From Ianthella basta (Eukaryota > Porifera > Demospongiae > Verongiida > Ianthellidae): 64,000 nucleotides of DNA. Position 1 is the first letter of the stretch. Each line of letters opens with the position of its first letter. The position numbers were made by a program, and so were the translations under genes. The stretch covers positions 949,116 to 1,013,115 of the forward strand of contig OZ025887.1 of assembly GCA_964019415.1 (NCBI GenBank), read 5' to 3'. Shown here piece by piece: positions 52,422-64,000 of the stretch. Under the pieces are notes generated by a model that was given only the letters and a program-made list of their open reading frames with translations, did not search any database and was not told the DNA's origin.

Positions 52422-53366
52422 ATGACAGCTTCCAAAGACGATAAGTTCCGAACAAACCCCAAATTTGTCCTAAAATCTTTCTTAGCCGGAGGCGTGGCTG
52501 GATGTTGCGCCAAGACCACAACCGCGCCCATCGACCGACTCAAGATTCTCTTTCAAGCTCAACACAGCGTTTATGCCAACCATGGCTTTGTGAGCGGGCT
52601 GAAGGCTATAGTCAGACACGAAGGGTGGCTCGCGCTGTACAAGGGAAACGGCGCCATGATGGTCCGAGTGTTCCCATACGCGGCTATTCAGTTCATGTCC
52701 TACGAACAGTACAAGCGAATATACCGCGGCTTCTTCACAACTAACCCCACGGTGGCCAACTTGTTCGCCGGCTCCAGCGCTGGAATCACTTCAGTGGCAT
52801 GTACGTATCCGCTTGACGTGGTCAGAGCGCGTTTCGCTTTTCAAGTAATGGAGCAGAAATACAGAAGCATCTGGCATTGCCTGAAGGTGTTACACCAAAC
52901 AGAAGGTGGGATGCGAGGTTTGTACAGGGGCATCACTGCCACTATATATGGAATGATCCCCTATGCAGGAGTATCTTTCTACACATTTGAGTTTTTAAAA
53001 CTTGTTCTTATGGAGCGTTTTCCCAAGATTGCGACACGCCCTTCGTTGGATGGCTCCGGAAAGCCTGCTCTGCGTGTTCCTGCAAGCCTCTTCTGTGGAG
53101 GCGTGGCCGGAGCTGTTGCACAATCCATCAGCTTCCCTCTTGATGTTGCCCGAAGACAAATGCAGCTTGCTGGTATGGTCAATGGCTCCAGCGCAAGTTA
53201 TATGAACAGAGGGGTGTATCAGACACTGAGGGACGTGTATCAACAGAACGGGGTGGTGAAGGGCCTCTACAGAGGGCTGTCTTTGAACTACTATCGTGTG
53301 GTTCCACAGGTGGCTGTGTCCTTCTGTGTGTATGAACTGATGAAGCAGCTCCTCAGCATCTACTGA
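52422..53366 (+). CDS. SLC25A16: SLC25A16-like mitochondrial carrier, single exon
   Basis: A mitochondrial inner-membrane carrier of 314 residues from MTASKDDKFRTNPKF; a Met 20 codons upstream is also in frame. It has three tandem carrier repeats with signatures PIDRLK, PLDVVRARF and PLDVARRQ, and six membrane helices. SFLAGGVAGCCAKTTTAPID, LYKGNGAMMVRVFPYAAIQF and GLYRGLSLNYYRVVPQVAVS match human SLC25A16 (Graves disease carrier, linked to coenzyme A transport) better than the related SLC25A42. The gene has no introns, unlike RTF1, ZFYVE1 and SEL1L, which suggests a retrocopy or ancestral intron loss. Confidence 0.9.
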   Translation: MTASKDDKFRTNPKFVLKSFLAGGVAGCCAKTTTAPIDRLKILFQAQHSVYANHGFVSGLKAIVRHEGWLALYKGNGAMMVRVFPYAAIQFMSYEQYKRIYRGFFTTNPTVANLFAGSSAGITSVACTYPLDVVRARFAFQVMEQKYRSIWHCLKVLHQTEGGMRGLYRGITATIYGMIPYAGVSFYTFEFLKLVLMERFPKIATRPSLDGSGKPALRVPASLFCGGVAGAVAQSISFPLDVARRQMQLAGMVNGSSASYMNRGVYQTLRDVYQQNGVVKGLYRGLSLNYYRVVPQVAVSFCVYELMKQLLSIY

Positions 53367-53932
53367 AGGCGGACCTGAACCCTAACAGCCTTTGTGTTTG
53401 TCAGCATGCATGCATGTTAATTTGTACAACATTGTTCTATTGGTATTCAGAGTTGTAAGTTATTTCTGTGTACATTGTTTGCAGAATAGCACATAACCTA
53501 TAGTACTTTATTAATTTATATTGTTGTTACAGGTATATATGTATACTGCATGGTACATAGACCATCTTAATTAGATTATACTGCAGTTCAGATCCACAGC
53601 GATCTACAGAGATCATGCAAAACACATGCCTCATCTTCCCACATCCTGTCACTCCCTTCCCATCTACAGCCATGAGACAGAACTACTTAACCTATTAACA
53701 CAATTCCTCACTTCAGTTTGAATAAGTTGTAATAAAAACATTCACAGCCATAAATCATGACAAAGAAGTACAATACAATAATAATAATAATAATAATAAA
53801 GAATTGACAGTTGGAGATGGTTAAAACAGGTTAAAACAGTTCGGAAGAGGAAACATGACAGGAATAACAATTTCTAGCATTGTCTAAAACATCGATGGAG
53901 AAATTTACCTCGCACATAGCCATCTAAGTGAG
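53367..53932. other. convergent 3' region of SLC25A16-like and minus-strand gene
   Basis: AT-rich, non-coding. AATAAA occurs on the plus strand at 53795-53800 inside an AAT repeat. TTTATT near 53504 would be the minus-strand signal for the gene ending at 53933. The two 3' UTRs probably overlap. Confidence 0.4.
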
Positions 53933-58231
<4,299 letters not shown>

Positions 58232-58824
58232 CCTGTGTCGTGCGTGTGTGCGTCGGCTCCGTTACTCCAGCAGCAAGGAGAGTCCTGAAACGGAAGACGA
58301 TAGACAAACACATGTGACTCGCAAGCGACCAGTTTCTATTCTTCTCACTCCAACGTTCGCCGCTCCATCCCAGCTCTCGTACAAACAAAGGGACAAGTTT
58401 CAATAGTGGAGTAAACAAGAGCATTACTAGTGCCAGCCACCCCCACCCGGTAGTGGTCGGTACGGCCAGCCCGTACACATGCAATACCTCCACTCCACTT
58501 GCCTTCCATGCAGAGGTGAACACTCTTCTCCTTACAGCTCAGGGCGGGCTACCTTCAATTCTTCAACGGACAACAGAGACCCACCCGCTCCAAACCTCAC
58601 AGAAAACACAGCATGTGATACATTAGGTGGCTTCACCTCCAAATATGGCAGACGGCACTGCCCAACCTATCGCCATGCCACACCACGCCTACCGCATTTC
58701 AATGCATTGAAACATATAAAAATTTCAGGATTGGATACATGTACAGAAAAGCTTATATAAGATCACTTTACAGGGAAATTAAATACATAGCTACATTTCT
58801 ACACAGCATATTTGAACTCATATG
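58232..58824. other. intergenic region
   Basis: This separates the Ser/Pro-rich gene start (58231) from the kinase gene stop (58825), both on the minus strand. It should hold the promoter of the former and the 3' UTR of the latter. No gene is seen. Confidence 0.5.
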
Positions 58825-63709
<4,885 letters not shown>

Positions 63710-64000
63710 CTATGGTGGGCACAAAAATCAGCACTTTAGCGCTTCACCAACTACACACAAGGCACACAGAGACACATAATCGACCACAGACAAAGAGGTA
63801 AACCACGGTAACTCTCATGTGTGTCTGTGGCATGCATTAACTGCACCACTAAATGCCCTTCATTTCATACTATATCAGATTGTGTAATGAAACACAGCAG
63901 TGTCAGGAATGACAGTAATGTCACTTGGTCCAAAAGGTTGTTACTATAATTAGTACCTTTCATGTTATTGTCTAAAGATAGTAACACCATCATGTATGCT

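Overview
The window is eukaryotic, from an intron-rich, compact animal genome. My best guess is a sponge (Porifera, probably a demosponge). The core genes are metazoan (RTF1, ZFYVE1/DFCP1, SEL1L, an SLC25A16-type carrier). The secreted collagen-stub plus fibrinogen-like proteins in the middle resemble, from memory and unchecked, large uncharacterised families in sponges and some cnidarians. Many (CA)n/(GT)n tracts, minisatellites and fold-back MITE-like elements sit in introns and spacers. No rRNA, tRNA or CRISPR was seen, and no retrovirus-like element was recognised.

Layout. 0.7-6.65 kb (-): RTF1, the Plus3-domain subunit of the Paf1 transcription-elongation complex, about 13 exons. 6.75-29.07 kb (+): ZFYVE1, nine exons, start codons only about 93 bp from RTF1's (head-to-head). 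Its sixth intron is about 16.9 kb long and carries on the opposite strand a tandem array of seven intronless collagen/fibrinogen-like genes plus fragments (11.26-25.92 kb). 29.5-31.9 kb: a long imperfect inverted repeat. 32.1-42.0 kb: the family continues with inverted orientation (+): three more genes and several fragments. 36.85-40.39 kb: a decayed partial duplicate of the 3' half of SEL1L, containing an approximately 1.4-kb 20-bp minisatellite. 43.18-51.93 kb (-): the full SEL1L gene, 20 exons resolved. 52.42-53.37 kb (+): single-exon SLC25A16-like mitochondrial carrier. 53.93-58.23 kb (-): uncharacterised serine/proline-rich protein. 58.83 kb to beyond 63.7 kb (-): 3' part of a TKL-like protein kinase with a long polyQ/proline-rich tail.

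The main candidate for an undescribed system is the cluster of ten secreted proteins (seven open, three broken, plus fragments). Each has a signal peptide, a very short Gly-X-Y stretch, a probable coiled coil and a conserved cysteine-rich fibrinogen-like C-terminal module. Across paralogs the framework is nearly invariant, but four short loops differ sharply in sequence and length. That pattern is what a diversified recognition repertoire (soluble lectin/FREP-like) would show; the function is inference. Intronless structure, near-identical 3' flanks, inverted half-arrays around a palindrome, and broken members indicate recent turnover by duplication, inversion and probably gene conversion.

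The other genes are housekeeping: RTF1 in transcription elongation, ZFYVE1 on ER/omegasome/lipid-droplet membranes, SEL1L in ER-associated degradation, and the carrier in the mitochondrial inner membrane. Exon boundaries were read by eye from GT/AG sites, reading-frame continuity and remembered human homologs; none has transcript support.
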